DNA of 64,000 nt from Candidatus Binatia bacterium (GTDB lineage: Bacteria > Desulfobacterota > Binatia > Bin18): contig OX638322.1 of NCBI GenBank assembly GCA_951812575.1, forward strand, positions 248,001 to 312,000, written 5' to 3'. The number at the start of each line of letters is the position of its first letter. Position 1 is the first letter of the stretch. A model generated the notes under the pieces. It was not told the DNA's origin. It ran no database searches and was given only the letters and a program-made list of their open reading frames with translations. Both the position numbers and the translations under genes were made by a program. Below, in pieces: positions 8,548 to 17,846 of this stretch.

Positions 8548-8660
8548 CTGTCCCCTCCTGTGTTCTTTTACCTCTTCTTCTAACGCTTCTCTCAGGGCGC
8601 TGTCGAGAGATATGGTATATGAGGAATACGTCTGCACCAATAAAAGAAAGGTGAATAGCC

Positions 8661-9314
8661 ATGCCGCAGTTTGAGAGAACCGAGCGAACCCGATTACGCC
8701 GCATGCCGGAGCGCGCGTCGTACGACACGGCAGTCGTTGAGGCTATTTTGGCGGAAGGCTTGTACTGTCATGTCGGCTTCAGCGTTGACGGCCAGCCGTA
8801 TGTGATCCCGACGATCTACGCGCATATTGAGGACCGGCTGTATGTTCACGGTTCGGCTGCGAGCCGGATGCTGCGCACGATTGGGGGGAGTCTGCCGGTC
8901 TGCGTCACGGTTACCCTGATGGACGGTCTGGTGCTGGCCCGTTCTGCCTTTCATCATTCGATGAATTATCGTTCCGTGGTGATTCTCGGCCAAGCCACAG
9001 AAGTCACCGATCCGGACGAAAAGCAGACCGCCCTCAAAGCCATTGTCGATCACGTCATGCCCGAACGCTGGGCTGACGTCCGCGAACCGTCGGCTCAGGA
9101 ACTGAAGGCCACCAGCGTAATCCGGGTGCCCCTGGAAGAGGTGTCGGCAAAAATCCGCACCGGGCCACCAGTGGATGCGGAGGAAGACTATCAGCTCAAC
9201 TGCTGGGCGGGTGAGCTGCCCTTGCACCTGGTGCCGCAACAACCGGTCGCCGACCCGCAACTCCGGGCCGATATCACTCTGCCGGAGTACGCGCAAAACT
9301 ATAAGCGCCCCTGA
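8661..9314 (+). CDS. Pyridoxamine 5'-phosphate oxidase-fold flavoprotein
   Basis: The product has 217 residues with the split-barrel pattern. YDTAVVEAILAEGLYCHVGFSVDGQPYVIPTIYA lies at residues 15-50, then LYVHGSAASRM, and FHHSMNYRSVVILGQATEV near residue 100. The family binds FMN, F420 or haem. This branch (often annotated 'pyridoxamine 5'-phosphate oxidase family protein') includes detoxifying reductases and regulators of unknown substrate. It is followed 8 bp later by a PaiB-like gene, also an FMN split-barrel protein, so the two are likely co-transcribed. Confidence 0.85.
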   Translation: MPQFERTERTRLRRMPERASYDTAVVEAILAEGLYCHVGFSVDGQPYVIPTIYAHIEDRLYVHGSAASRMLRTIGGSLPVCVTVTLMDGLVLARSAFHHSMNYRSVVILGQATEVTDPDEKQTALKAIVDHVMPERWADVREPSAQELKATSVIRVPLEEVSAKIRTGPPVDAEEDYQLNCWAGELPLHLVPQQPVADPQLRADITLPEYAQNYKRP

Positions 9315-9322
9315 GGGGAATT

Positions 9323-9955
9323 ATGTACCGTCCAAAAGCATTTGTGGTTTCGGACCCCGAGCAGCTACGGAGTTTTATCGAGCAATACAGCTTTGCCACG
9401 TTAGTGAACACCGTAGATGGACGCCCCTTTGCGACCCATCTGCCGTTCCTGCTTGAGCCCAACACGTCAGCGCACGGGGCACTGCTTGGCCACATGGCGC
9501 GGGCCAATCCGCAATGGCAGGCTTTCAAGGGCGGTCAGGAGGTGCTTGCTATATTTCAAGGACCGCACTCCTATATCTCCCCGAGTTGGTACGAGACTGC
9601 ACCCGCCGTTCCAACCTGGAATTATGCAGCGGTGCACGTATATGGCGTGCCGCGCATTATCGAGGACGGGGAACGGCTCGCTACTTTGGTTGACCGCCTC
9701 ACCGCTGTCTATGAGTCTGGGATGCCACAACCGTGGCCAGGGGATATCCCGGTAGACTTTAAGCAAAAGCTGCTCAAGGCCATTGTCGGCTTTGTGATCG
9801 ATATCACGCGCATAGAAGGAAAATTCAAACTTGGTCAAAACAGACCGCTCAAAGATCAACAGGCTGTGGCCCAACGGCTCGCCACGCAGACTGATCCTGT
9901 TGCGCATGAATTGAGCAAGCTGACGCTGGCGCAGCTCGCAAAAAAGGCTTCCTAG
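9323..9955 (+). CDS. FMN-binding negative transcriptional regulator-like protein, PaiB family
   Basis: The product has 210 residues beginning MYRPKAFVV, with SFATLVNTVDGRPFATHLPFLLE (residues 22-44), GPHSYISPSWY (near 83) and VPTWNYAAVHVYG (near 95), all diagnostic of PaiB. In Bacillus, PaiB with PaiA represses sporulation and protease genes; in most bacteria the role is unknown and may be enzymatic. The 8-bp gap to the preceding PNPOx-fold gene suggests an operon. No DNA-binding helix-turn-helix is visible, so 'regulator' is a family name and not a shown function. Confidence 0.88.
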   Translation: MYRPKAFVVSDPEQLRSFIEQYSFATLVNTVDGRPFATHLPFLLEPNTSAHGALLGHMARANPQWQAFKGGQEVLAIFQGPHSYISPSWYETAPAVPTWNYAAVHVYGVPRIIEDGERLATLVDRLTAVYESGMPQPWPGDIPVDFKQKLLKAIVGFVIDITRIEGKFKLGQNRPLKDQQAVAQRLATQTDPVAHELSKLTLAQLAKKAS

Positions 9956-9989
9956 AGCAACCGTGAAATTCCAGCTACTCGGAGAAAGC

Positions 9990-10019
9990 TTGAGCGGATC
10001 GATAACCGCGGTGTAATTT
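9990..10019 (+). promoter_or_regulatory. Possible promoter upstream of the DUF262 nuclease gene
   Basis: TTGAGC and TAATTT are separated by 18 bp, about 60 bp before the preferred start at 10080. The match to a sigma-70-like promoter is modest and the sigma preference of this organism is unknown. Confidence 0.25.
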
Positions 10020-10079
10020 TATAAGTACGTGAACACGCCCTGGCACGGGCTGGGTAACCTGCGCAAAAAGAGGCGGCAG

Positions 10080-11789
10080 ATGGCCAAAGCAAATATCTTG
10101 AACACGCGCACGATCAACTATCTGGAGTTGATCGGCAACGGCAAATCATACCGCGTGCCTCCCTACCAACGCGATTACTCGTGGTCGGAAGAGCAATGGG
10201 AGGACTTGTGGAACGACATTGTCGAGTTACGACCAGAGCCGGAAGACGTCCATTATATGGGTGCCTTGGTCGTCGAGGGAAGAAGCGATCGTGAGTTCTT
10301 GATTATCGACGGTCAGCAACGGCTTGCCACGCTAAGCCTGTTTGCACTGGCCGTGATCGGTAGGTTACAGGCCATGACCGACGCCGGTATCGATTCAAAG
10401 GCCAACGCTGAGCGCGCTCAGGGACTTCGCAGCCGCTTCATCGGGGAAAAGGACCCAGCCTCGCTCACCGAAAGCAGCCGACTTTATCTGAATGAAACAG
10501 ACGACGCCTTCTATCAAGACTATCTGGTACAGCTGCGGCAGCCGCTTAATCCGCGTCGCCTGCCAAAGTCGAACCGACTGCTGTGGGAATGCTTTCGCTA
10601 TTGTACTAGGCGACTTGATGAGATGGAGGCGTTGAAGAACGACGGACAGTCTGTAGCAAGCCTATTGTCTGAAACGGTCGCTCGCCAACTCGTCTTTATT
10701 CTGATTACCGTAGACAATGAACTTAACGCCTACACCGTGTTCGAGACGCTCAACGCGCGGGGTCTAGAGCTGACGACGACAGATCTGCTGAAAAATTACC
10801 TCTTCTCCCGAGTCCGCGTTACCGCCGACTTGGAGGCTCTCCAGCGTCGATGGCAACGGCTCATCGCGACAGTCGGACAGGCACGGTTTTCGCAATTTCT
10901 TCGCTACCACCTGCTGTGTGAACAGCCTCAGGTTCGGAGTCAACGACTCTTCAAGCTGGTGCGTGACCACACAAAAACAGCCGCCGATGTGTTTGCTCTG
11001 CTAGACCAGTTGGAGAAGCGTGCCGAGCTGTTTGCAGCGGTTTTAGACTCCAGTCACGGCTATTGGATCGAATTAGAGGATGCAAGACCGTATATTCGTG
11101 AACTCAACCTGTTCCGTGTACAGCAGATGATGCCGTTGCTGTTCGCTGCCTGGGAATGTTTCTCGGAAGAAAATTTCGTCCGGGTCTTGAAGCTCATCAG
11201 TGTGATCTCGTTCCGGTACAGCGTGGTCAGCGCACTCAATACCAACCCGCTCGAGCCGGTTTATCACCATGCTGCTAAGGCAGTGCTGGACGGACAGGCG
11301 AAGACTCCGGCGGAAGTGTTTGAGTGCCTCAAGCCAGTCTATGTAGGTGATGACCGAATGAGAGAGGACTTCGCTCGGCTTGTCGTTGATACGGGCGGCC
11401 AGTGGAACAAACTGACCAAGTATATTCTCGCCCGGCTTGAAGGTGACGCTTCCGGCCGCGCGTGTGACCCGGACACCGACCCCGGCACGGTTGAGCATAT
11501 TCTTCCCGAGAACCCAGCAGACTCTTGGAAAGAGGATTTTGCGCCTGAGTTGTGGGAAGAGGAAGTCTATAGTCTGGGGAATCTGACGCTTCTCGAATCT
11601 GCCACTAACCGCAGCCTCGGGAACGCCGCATATATCGAAAAGCTGGCGACCTACAGCCAGAGTAGCTACGCCCTGACCCGACGCATCCCAGAAATCGCTC
11701 CCAAACAGTGGACGCCGGAGTTACTGGATGCCCGTCAGCGGCAACTCGCCGAGCGCGCCGTACACCTATGGCGGGCGGATTTCGCATGA
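10080..11789 (+). CDS. DUF262-DUF1524 protein, GmrSD-type single-chain restriction nuclease
   Basis: The product has 569 residues. The N-terminal DUF262 (GmrS-like) domain has YRVPPYQRDYSWSEEQWEDLW and the nucleotide-pocket motif IIDGQQRLATL. The C-terminal DUF1524 (GmrD-like, His-Asn-His class) domain has EHILPENP and YSLGNLTLL followed by N-rich residues before the final helix. GmrSD proteins are type IV restriction enzymes that cut modified DNA in an NTP-dependent way, so phage defence is likely. Here both halves are in one chain. I prefer ATG 10080 with AGAGGCGG upstream to GTG 10029. It stands alone between metabolic genes, with no methylase or other defence gene beside it. Confidence 0.88.
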   Translation: MAKANILNTRTINYLELIGNGKSYRVPPYQRDYSWSEEQWEDLWNDIVELRPEPEDVHYMGALVVEGRSDREFLIIDGQQRLATLSLFALAVIGRLQAMTDAGIDSKANAERAQGLRSRFIGEKDPASLTESSRLYLNETDDAFYQDYLVQLRQPLNPRRLPKSNRLLWECFRYCTRRLDEMEALKNDGQSVASLLSETVARQLVFILITVDNELNAYTVFETLNARGLELTTTDLLKNYLFSRVRVTADLEALQRRWQRLIATVGQARFSQFLRYHLLCEQPQVRSQRLFKLVRDHTKTAADVFALLDQLEKRAELFAAVLDSSHGYWIELEDARPYIRELNLFRVQQMMPLLFAAWECFSEENFVRVLKLISVISFRYSVVSALNTNPLEPVYHHAAKAVLDGQAKTPAEVFECLKPVYVGDDRMREDFARLVVDTGGQWNKLTKYILARLEGDASGRACDPDTDPGTVEHILPENPADSWKEDFAPELWEEEVYSLGNLTLLESATNRSLGNAAYIEKLATYSQSSYALTRRIPEIAPKQWTPELLDARQRQLAERAVHLWRADFA

Positions 11790-11919
11790 TTGACAAGGGA
11801 TTGTGCATATCCCGCAGCTACTACCTACCTCGGTAGCCTCCTGGTTAGTCTGGATCGGAAATGGTCTACAACCACCCTGGTACAACGGAGGAGCCGGGCG
11901 CAAATGCTAACCCTACGCC

Positions 11920-12912
11920 CTATTCCGCCAGCGCTCCGCCGCAGGAGCTGCCCGCGCCGGCGGTGCAGCCGTAGCAATGGGAATCCAGACGAATGTCCCG
12001 ACCGATGAGCTGCCGGACGAGACTGCTGGCTGAGTGTTCGCCTAAACGCAGAGGGGTGCCGTTACCCAGCCGCAGATCAAGCATCTGGTTGAAATCACAG
12101 TCGTACAGATAGCCGTTCCAGGAGATGCTCACCAAGTGACGGCACATCAAACTCTCCAGCGTGGCCGGATTGAATGCCTGGGCCAATAGCTCCATGTATT
12201 CGGCCAGTTTGCCATCGCGCTCCAGGCTATGAGCAAAACGGGCGATGGGCATATTCGTAATCGTCAAGAGATTGTTAAACGCCAGCCCAAAGCGTTCGCC
12301 GAGTTCTCGTTTATAATCCGCCTCCAAGTTTTGCTGGGGCGGCGGCAGGTGAGCGCCAACCGGGTTATAGACAAGATTGAGGACTAGGCCCGAACCTGCC
12401 TGCCCATAGCCCAGGGCGTTCAGTTGTCGGAGGGCGGCAATGGATTTCTCGTAGACACCGTGGCCGCGTTGCGCCGAGACGTTCTCTTCCGAGTAGCAAG
12501 GCAGGCTGGCAAAGATTTCAACCTGGTGTTTGGCCAGGAACTCAGCCAGGTCTTCCTGGCCGGACTCAAACAGGACGGTCAAATTACAGCGGTCCAGCAC
12601 ATGCCGGCCGTCTTGGCGGTTTTGCTCAACCAGAAAACGAAAGGAGGGATTCAGCTCAGGCGCGCCGCCGGTCAGATCAACCGTTCGAGCCTTGGCCGCG
12701 CGGATGAGATCAAGGGCCAGTTCGGCCGTTTGCGGCGCCATGATCTCGGTCCGTTTCGGACCGGCGTCCACATGACAGTGGAGGCAGGCCTGGTTGCACA
12801 GCTTGCCCAGGTTGATCTGAACGGTATCCAGATTGACCCGTTTAAGAGGAAAATTCTTCTCTTGGCCTACCCGCTCTGTAAAAGGCTGAAAAGATTGTTC
12901 AGCAACGTGCAT
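11920..12912 (-). CDS. arsS: Arsenosugar biosynthesis radical SAM protein ArsS
   Basis: The product has 330 residues. The radical SAM cluster motif is CNQACLHC (Cys39, Cys43, Cys46), and the C-terminus carries DSHCYGCTAGAGSSCGGA, the Cys-rich tail of ArsS. ArsS is thought to add a 5'-deoxyadenosyl group to dimethylarsenite on the way to arsenosugars. I chose ATG 12912, 22 bp after the arsM stop; a longer frame to 12957 overlaps arsM and lacks a ribosome site. Directly downstream of arsM on the same strand, which is the characterised pairing for arsenosugar synthesis. Confidence 0.9.
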   Translation of the reverse strand: MHVAEQSFQPFTERVGQEKNFPLKRVNLDTVQINLGKLCNQACLHCHVDAGPKRTEIMAPQTAELALDLIRAAKARTVDLTGGAPELNPSFRFLVEQNRQDGRHVLDRCNLTVLFESGQEDLAEFLAKHQVEIFASLPCYSEENVSAQRGHGVYEKSIAALRQLNALGYGQAGSGLVLNLVYNPVGAHLPPPQQNLEADYKRELGERFGLAFNNLLTITNMPIARFAHSLERDGKLAEYMELLAQAFNPATLESLMCRHLVSISWNGYLYDCDFNQMLDLRLGNGTPLRLGEHSASSLVRQLIGRDIRLDSHCYGCTAGAGSSCGGALAE

Positions 12913-12934
12913 GCCTGTGTATCCACTCCTTGGG

Positions 12935-13852
12935 CTAACAGCATTTACTGGGCGCACAGCACGCCTGCGTGTCTGTGGTCGCTTGATAGTCGAGCGCCTT
13001 GGTGCCGGGTTCCCCTTTATGGGCGACCACGGTCATGGCCCGAAAGGCGATACCTTCGACCGTTCGCCACGGCTGCTCATCGCGTTTGAGAACGGCGACG
13101 CCGGAGAAACCGGCTTCTTCGAACGCTGTGATGAACTCTTTTTCCTGCATGGCCCCAGAGACGCAGCCACTCCATAATTCGGGGTCGGCCTTCAGGTGAG
13201 CCGGCACCGGTTCGTCGGCAACAATATCGGAGATTACCGTCCGCCCGCCCTGGCGCAGCACCCGAAAGATTTCACCAAACAGTTGCCGCTTGTCCGCGTC
13301 CTGGACCAGATTAAGCACACAGTTCGAAACGACAACGTCAACGCAACCGTCAGCAATCAGCGGTCGCTGCCTACACTGTTCGGCCATGACCGCTTCAAAG
13401 GTTTGGAAATCTTCGAGCGAAGCCACCGGATGCTGGCGCAGGTAGGCATCCGCGACATTCAGATTGGTGCGCAAATCCTGGATTCTCCCCCGGTGAAACT
13501 CGACGTTGTGATAGCCCAATTGTTCGCCAATGGAATGGCGGTATTTCTCGGCGACGTTGAGCATCTCCGGCGTCATATCAACACCGATAACCCGGCCTTC
13601 GGCCCCAACGACCTGGGCGGCGATATAACAGATTTTGCCTGCGCCCGAGCCAAGATCAAGCACGGTTTCTCCAGGCTGGAGGTGCTGCGATGGGTCTCCG
13701 CAGCCGTAATCGCGCTCAAGAATTTCTTCGGGGATGAGCGTGAGAAAGCGCGGGTTATAGTCTACCGGGCAACACAGCGCCGCTTCTTCCCGCTGTGCTC
13801 CCGCGGCATAACGCGCCTTGACCGCCTGCTCGACATTTAGCACCTGTGTCAT
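12935..13852 (-). CDS. arsM: Arsenite S-adenosylmethionine methyltransferase ArsM
   Basis: The product has 305 residues with the methyltransferase motif VLDLGSGAGKICY (about residues 65-77). The three Cys regions typical of ArsM are present: DYGCGDPS, VVVSNCVLNLV and WSGCVSGAM. The tail CCAPSKCC is the extra metal-binding tail of many ArsM proteins. It methylates As(III), giving dimethylarsenite for ArsS downstream. AAGGAG lies 9 bp before the ATG. No ArsR gene is adjacent, so the mode of arsenic sensing is not visible here. Confidence 0.93.
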   Translation of the reverse strand: MTQVLNVEQAVKARYAAGAQREEAALCCPVDYNPRFLTLIPEEILERDYGCGDPSQHLQPGETVLDLGSGAGKICYIAAQVVGAEGRVIGVDMTPEMLNVAEKYRHSIGEQLGYHNVEFHRGRIQDLRTNLNVADAYLRQHPVASLEDFQTFEAVMAEQCRQRPLIADGCVDVVVSNCVLNLVQDADKRQLFGEIFRVLRQGGRTVISDIVADEPVPAHLKADPELWSGCVSGAMQEKEFITAFEEAGFSGVAVLKRDEQPWRTVEGIAFRAMTVVAHKGEPGTKALDYQATTDTQACCAPSKCC

Positions 13853-14005
13853 CGCTTCTTCTCCTTCTAGACCGCACTCGTTAGAGTCGTGTCCGCATAC
13901 TAGCGTATCTCTTCATCAGTGTACTAGGGTGCCACGGGCGATCAAGCTACCACCGCGGGGTATTGTGCGGTGCGCTCTGTTGGAGGCCCAGGTTTTGCTC
14001 CACTG

Positions 14006-14034
14006 TTGACGGAGTCGCGCATCCATCTTATTTC
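14006..14034 (+). promoter_or_regulatory. Candidate sigma-70-like promoter for the reductive-dehalogenase-like gene
   Basis: TTGACG and TATTTC are spaced by 17 bp, 35 bp before the ATG at 14069. The -35 box is good and the -10 box is weak. The 215-bp gap to the divergent arsM gene holds no other gene that I can support. Confidence 0.35.
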
Positions 14035-14068
14035 GAGAGGGATGGCTACCCATGCTGAGGCAGACTGA

Positions 14069-15307
14069 ATGCCAACGATTAAAGACGACGCGGTCTCGGA
14101 ATCGGACACAGCGGCGGGCTTCCACCTCCGACCGTACTTCGAGCGTTTTAATCAAAAAAATGACGTGTTTCGTCGCTCGTGGTGGGATGAACGCATTCGG
14201 ACCCGGAAGAGCGAGTTATTCTACGAGACGTACAGAGAGCCCCTCAAAACCTGGCGCAAGGTTGATGGCTTTACCCAAAAAGATTATGCACTCCGCAATG
14301 CCGCCTGGCATGTCAGCGACCTCTTCACCGAACTCAAACAAGACCAGGATCGTCGAGAAGGCTTCTCCGACGAGTTTACCTTGTACCGAGACGTGGCCGC
14401 AGAGCAGATGGACCTTGGGACACTCGCTCAAGCCGCGGCCGAAATAAAACGGGTCGGGAAAGCCTTTGGCGCAGATCTGATTGGCATTACAGATTACGAC
14501 GAACGCTGGATGTATGTGCATAAATTCAGCGACGTGAGTCAACGCGAAAAGCCGCAGGAAATACCCGAGGGCCTGTCGTCGGTCATTGTGGTTGCTCAGG
14601 CGATGGACTACGACCTGATTCGGACTGTTCCGTCTGCCCTCAGCGGTGCGGCAACCGGTCTGGGGTATTCGCACGACGCCCTCGTCGTGCTGTCACTCGC
14701 CCAGTACATCCGCAACCTCGGCTATACCGCGATTGCGAGTATGAACGATACCGCGCTCGCGATTCCGTATGCGATCAAGGCCGGCTTGGGCGAGTATGGG
14801 CGGCTCGGGCTGTTGATCACCAAAGAATTCGGCCCGCGCGTCCGGCTCGGCAAAATTTTTACCAACCTCCCGCTTGCGCCTGATAGACCGATTCGGTTCG
14901 GAGTGAAGGAATTTTGCGAGACCTGTCGTCGGTGTTCTAATGGCTGTCCGGTAAACGCCATTCCCTCGAACGCTCCGTCGGACGAAATCTATAATCAGTC
15001 CAACATTAAAGGGGTGGTGAAGTGGACGGTCGATGGGGAAAAATGTTTCGGCTATTGGGCGGCCCAGAATAGTGACTGCTCTATCTGTATCCGGGTGTGT
15101 CCCTACAACAAGGACTTCTCCAAATGGTATACGCGGCTCGGCCGCTGGCTGGCCGGCACTCGATTACGAAAGCTGATGTTGCAGCTTGACCTTGCCACAG
15201 GTTTTGGGAGCCGGATGCAGTCGAAGCGGTGGTGGCAAGGTGAGCGGGAGGCCTTGATGGGGCGCGTCAAGCAGCTATTGAACCGAGGAAAGAACGGGAG
15301 AAAGTGA
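14069..15307 (+). CDS. Reductive dehalogenase-like Fe-S protein, cytoplasmic form
   Basis: The product has 412 residues. The middle (about 140-270) resembles the cobalamin-binding nitroreductase-like core of reductive dehalogenases and QueG: GADLIGITDYDERW, and IPYAIKAGLGEYGRLGLLITKEFGPRVRLG. Two ferredoxin motifs follow, CETCRRCSNGCP and CSICIRVCPYNKD, giving two 4Fe-4S clusters. There is no Tat signal, and no RdhB membrane anchor or regulator nearby, so it is not a standard respiratory enzyme. It lacks the C-terminal HEAT-like part of QueG. The substrate is unknown; a halogenated or other small aromatic is an inference only. Confidence 0.8.
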   Translation: MPTIKDDAVSESDTAAGFHLRPYFERFNQKNDVFRRSWWDERIRTRKSELFYETYREPLKTWRKVDGFTQKDYALRNAAWHVSDLFTELKQDQDRREGFSDEFTLYRDVAAEQMDLGTLAQAAAEIKRVGKAFGADLIGITDYDERWMYVHKFSDVSQREKPQEIPEGLSSVIVVAQAMDYDLIRTVPSALSGAATGLGYSHDALVVLSLAQYIRNLGYTAIASMNDTALAIPYAIKAGLGEYGRLGLLITKEFGPRVRLGKIFTNLPLAPDRPIRFGVKEFCETCRRCSNGCPVNAIPSNAPSDEIYNQSNIKGVVKWTVDGEKCFGYWAAQNSDCSICIRVCPYNKDFSKWYTRLGRWLAGTRLRKLMLQLDLATGFGSRMQSKRWWQGEREALMGRVKQLLNRGKNGRK

Positions 15308-15314
15308 GACAGGT

Positions 15315-15345
15315 CGGGTGACGCTCCGCGAACTCGACCTGCGAT
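15315..15345. terminator. Possible hairpin between convergent genes
   Basis: CAGGTCG and CGACCTG are perfect 7-bp arms around an 18-base loop in the 48-bp gap between the reductive-dehalogenase-like gene and the convergent trpB gene. The loop is long and no T-tract follows, so the call is weak. Confidence 0.3.
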
Positions 15346-15355
15346 TGCTGTCAGC

Positions 15356-16732
15356 CTAGGTCCCCGGAAAGGTCACCTCAGGCACAGTCTGCATGGCTCG
15401 TTCAATCGCCTCAGCCGGATACTCGTAGCGTTCGAGTTTTCCAGCTTGGTAGTCCGCATAGGCACTCATATCAAAATGACCGTGACCGCTCAGATTAAAC
15501 GCAATGACTTTCTTTTCGCCGCTTTCCCGGCACTGCACGGCCTCATTCATTGCGACGCCGATCGCATGATTTGACTCGGGCGCCGGCACAATCCCTTCGG
15601 CCTTGGCAAACGCCACACCGGCCTCAAAGGTCGCAAGCTGATCGAGCGCGGTTGCTTCAATATGGCCGCTGTGTACCAGCGCACTCACGTGCGGAGCCAT
15701 GCCATGATAGCGCAGCCCACCGGCGTGGATGGTGGCCGGTATAAACGAATGACCCAATGTATACATCTGACAGATCGGTGCCACGCAGCCCGCGTCGGCC
15801 CAATCCCAGGTGAAAGAGCCTTTGGTTAAGGTCGGGCAGGCAGCCGGCTCAACCGCGATGATACGCGTGTGCTTGCCGTGCTTGAGTTTCTCTCGGACAA
15901 ACGGAAAGGCAAAACCGGCAAAATTCGAGCCGCCCCCGGCGCAGCCGATGACGATATCCGGGTATTCGCCGGCCATTTCCATTTGCAGCAGGGTCTCTTC
16001 ACCAATAATGGTTTGATGTAGCAACACATGCGGGAGAAAAGAGCCCAGACTATACTTTTTTGTCCCCCCAGACGTTTGGGCTGCTTCGATCCCTTCCGAG
16101 ACCGCGAGTCCCAGCGAGCCGGGATGGTCAGGGTCTTCAGCCAAAAACCGCCGGCCCACTTCGGTTCGGTCGGACGGACTGGCAAACACCTCGGCGCCAT
16201 AGGTCGTAATCACATGGCGGCGATAAGGCTTTTGCTGATACGAGATACGGACCATATACACTTCACAGCCCAGCCCGAACATATTGCAGGCCATGGCCAA
16301 TGCGGTGCCCCACTGGCCCGCCCCCGTTTCCGTCGTCAGCGTCTTAATACCTTCTTGCTTGGCGTAAAATGCCTGGGCCACGGCCGTGTTCGGCTTATGC
16401 GAACCAACCGGACTGACGCCCTCGTATTTGTAATAGATGTGGGCCGGTGTCCGGAGCGCCCGCTCCAGGCGGCGAGCCCGAAAAAAGGGAGTCGGTCGCC
16501 AGAGTTTATAGATATCGCGGACCGGCTCCGGGATCTCTATATGTTGCTCTTGGCTGACATCCTGGGCGAGGAGCGCTGTTGGCGTAAAGGAAGCGAGGTA
16601 CTCGGGCGTGACCGGCTGTTTGGTTTCCGGGTGGAGCGGCGGCATCAGGGGTGCGGGCATATCGGCGTTGATATTATACCACGCCGTGGGCATCTGACGT
16701 TCTTCCAACAGATATTTGGTCTGGTCGCTCAT
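15356..16732 (-). CDS. Tryptophan synthase beta chain-like protein TrpB2
   Basis: The product has 458 residues, the length of the TrpB2 (long) class and not the 400-residue TrpB1. The PLP lysine lies in [14 protein letters not shown] (about residues 100-113). A glycine-rich phosphate loop, [15 protein letters not shown], is near residue 245, and the C-terminus has [12 protein letters not shown]. TrpB2 makes tryptophan from serine and indole and often works without TrpA; none is present here. AAGGA lies upstream of ATG 16732. It is a single gene between convergent and divergent neighbours. Confidence 0.9.
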   Translation of the reverse strand: MSDQTKYLLEERQMPTAWYNINADMPAPLMPPLHPETKQPVTPEYLASFTPTALLAQDVSQEQHIEIPEPVRDIYKLWRPTPFFRARRLERALRTPAHIYYKYEGVSPVGSHKPNTAVAQAFYAKQEGIKTLTTETGAGQWGTALAMACNMFGLGCEVYMVRISYQQKPYRRHVITTYGAEVFASPSDRTEVGRRFLAEDPDHPGSLGLAVSEGIEAAQTSGGTKKYSLGSFLPHVLLHQTIIGEETLLQMEMAGEYPDIVIGCAGGGSNFAGFAFPFVREKLKHGKHTRIIAVEPAACPTLTKGSFTWDWADAGCVAPICQMYTLGHSFIPATIHAGGLRYHGMAPHVSALVHSGHIEATALDQLATFEAGVAFAKAEGIVPAPESNHAIGVAMNEAVQCRESGEKKVIAFNLSGHGHFDMSAYADYQAGKLERYEYPAEAIERAMQTVPEVTFPGT

Positions 16733-16888
16733 ACGGGAGATCCTTGAGACGGGTCAGCATCCGCTCGCTAGGCAATGCTTTACCCGCCTTATGCTTTACC
16801 CTTCTTACGCAGTCGGCCCGGCACTATAGCACCTTTTTTTTGGAACGTCGTCAGGTCGTAAAAGGGGGAGTGGTTCAGTTTGCGTCTT

Positions 16889-16937
16889 CCCCTCACAGGG
16901 GAGAGGGGGCGAACATTCCCTCCCCCCTGTGAGGGGG
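16889..16937. repeat. Long hairpin-forming repeat in the 322-bp gap 16733-17054
   Basis: CCCTCACAGGGGAGAGGG pairs with CCCTCCCCCCTGTGAGGG around a short loop, with one mismatch in 18. A GGGAGGGCCAGGGAGGGGG run follows. It is of the same GC-rich CCCTC/GAGGG type as the blocks at 5094 and 7707. The rest of the gap holds the trpB upstream region and the leader of the SDR gene; I see no small gene there. Confidence 0.6.
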
Positions 16938-17054
16938 AGGGCCAGGGAGGGGGGCACTCCGCCGGCAGAGGGCGAGATAAGCTTTCCCTTTATTGATAGC
17001 CTCCGACACGCTAGAAGAAACGCGCTGACACAGAGTAAGGAGGGATACGAAATT

Positions 17055-17816
17055 ATGGCAGGCCAAGTAGATGGAAAAGTTGCATTGGTGACGGGCGGTG
17101 GGTCGGGTATTGGGCGGTCGACGTCATTAGCGTTCGCCCGCGAAGGCGCGACGGTCGTTGTTTCCGATGTGGTTGTTGAAGGTGGGGAGCAGACGGTCAA
17201 TTTCATCAAGTCCGCTGGGGGCGAGGCCGTGTTCGTGCAAACCGACGTGGCCCAGGCTGCGGAAGTCGAGGCATTAGTCACGCAAGCGGTTGAGACGTAT
17301 GGACGGCTTGACTGCGCATTCAACAACGCTGGAATTGCGGGGGCGGCTGCGCGGACCGGCGATTATACACCCAAACACTGGGACCGGGTGATTGCGATTA
17401 ACCTGACCGGGGTGTGGCTGTGCATGAAATATGAGCTCCGGCATATGCTGACGCAAGGCAGCGGTACAATTGTCAATACCGCCTCGGTTGCCGGTCTGGT
17501 TGGTTTTCGGAGTGGACCCGCGTATGTGGCCGCCAAGCACGGTGTGGTCGGACTGACCAAGACCGCGGCATTGGAATATGCCAAAGCCGGCATTCGAGTG
17601 AACGCCGTCTGCCCAGGGGTCATCCGGACACCGATGTTCGAGCGCGGTATGGAGCTGGACCCCCGCATAGAAGACGGTATGACCGCCAAAGAGCCGATTG
17701 GGCGCTTGGGAAAACCCGAGGAAATTGCCGAAGCCGTGGTCTGGCTCTGCTCAGATGCGGCGTCGTTTGTGACTGGCCATCCGATGGTTGTTGATGGCGG
17801 TTGGGTTGCCCAGTAG
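17055..17816 (+). CDS. SDR family NAD(P)-dependent oxidoreductase
   Basis: The product has 253 residues. TGGGSGIG (about residues 14-21) is the cofactor loop, NNAGIAG is near 92, Ser is in NTASVAGLVGF, and the catalytic pair lies in YVAAK. The C-terminus FVTGHPMVVDGGW is that of classical SDRs such as FabG and glucose dehydrogenases. GTAAGGAGGG lies just upstream of ATG 17055; the longer frame to 16929 runs into the repeat and is rejected. Substrate is not predictable. It ends at a hairpin shared with the convergent hydrolase gene. Confidence 0.92.
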   Translation: MAGQVDGKVALVTGGGSGIGRSTSLAFAREGATVVVSDVVVEGGEQTVNFIKSAGGEAVFVQTDVAQAAEVEALVTQAVETYGRLDCAFNNAGIAGAAARTGDYTPKHWDRVIAINLTGVWLCMKYELRHMLTQGSGTIVNTASVAGLVGFRSGPAYVAAKHGVVGLTKTAALEYAKAGIRVNAVCPGVIRTPMFERGMELDPRIEDGMTAKEPIGRLGKPEEIAEAVVWLCSDAASFVTGHPMVVDGGWVAQ

Positions 17817-17846
17817 GACCATATTCTTCTCGGCGACCCGTACGCT

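Noticed and set aside
14069..15307. Respiratory organohalide reductase
   Set aside because: No Tat signal, no RdhB anchor gene and no regulator are present, so only a reductive-dehalogenase-like label is justified.
16929..17054. N-terminal extension of the SDR protein
   Set aside because: It is encoded by the CCCTC/GAGGG repeat. GGAGG and ATG 17055 give the normal SDR start.
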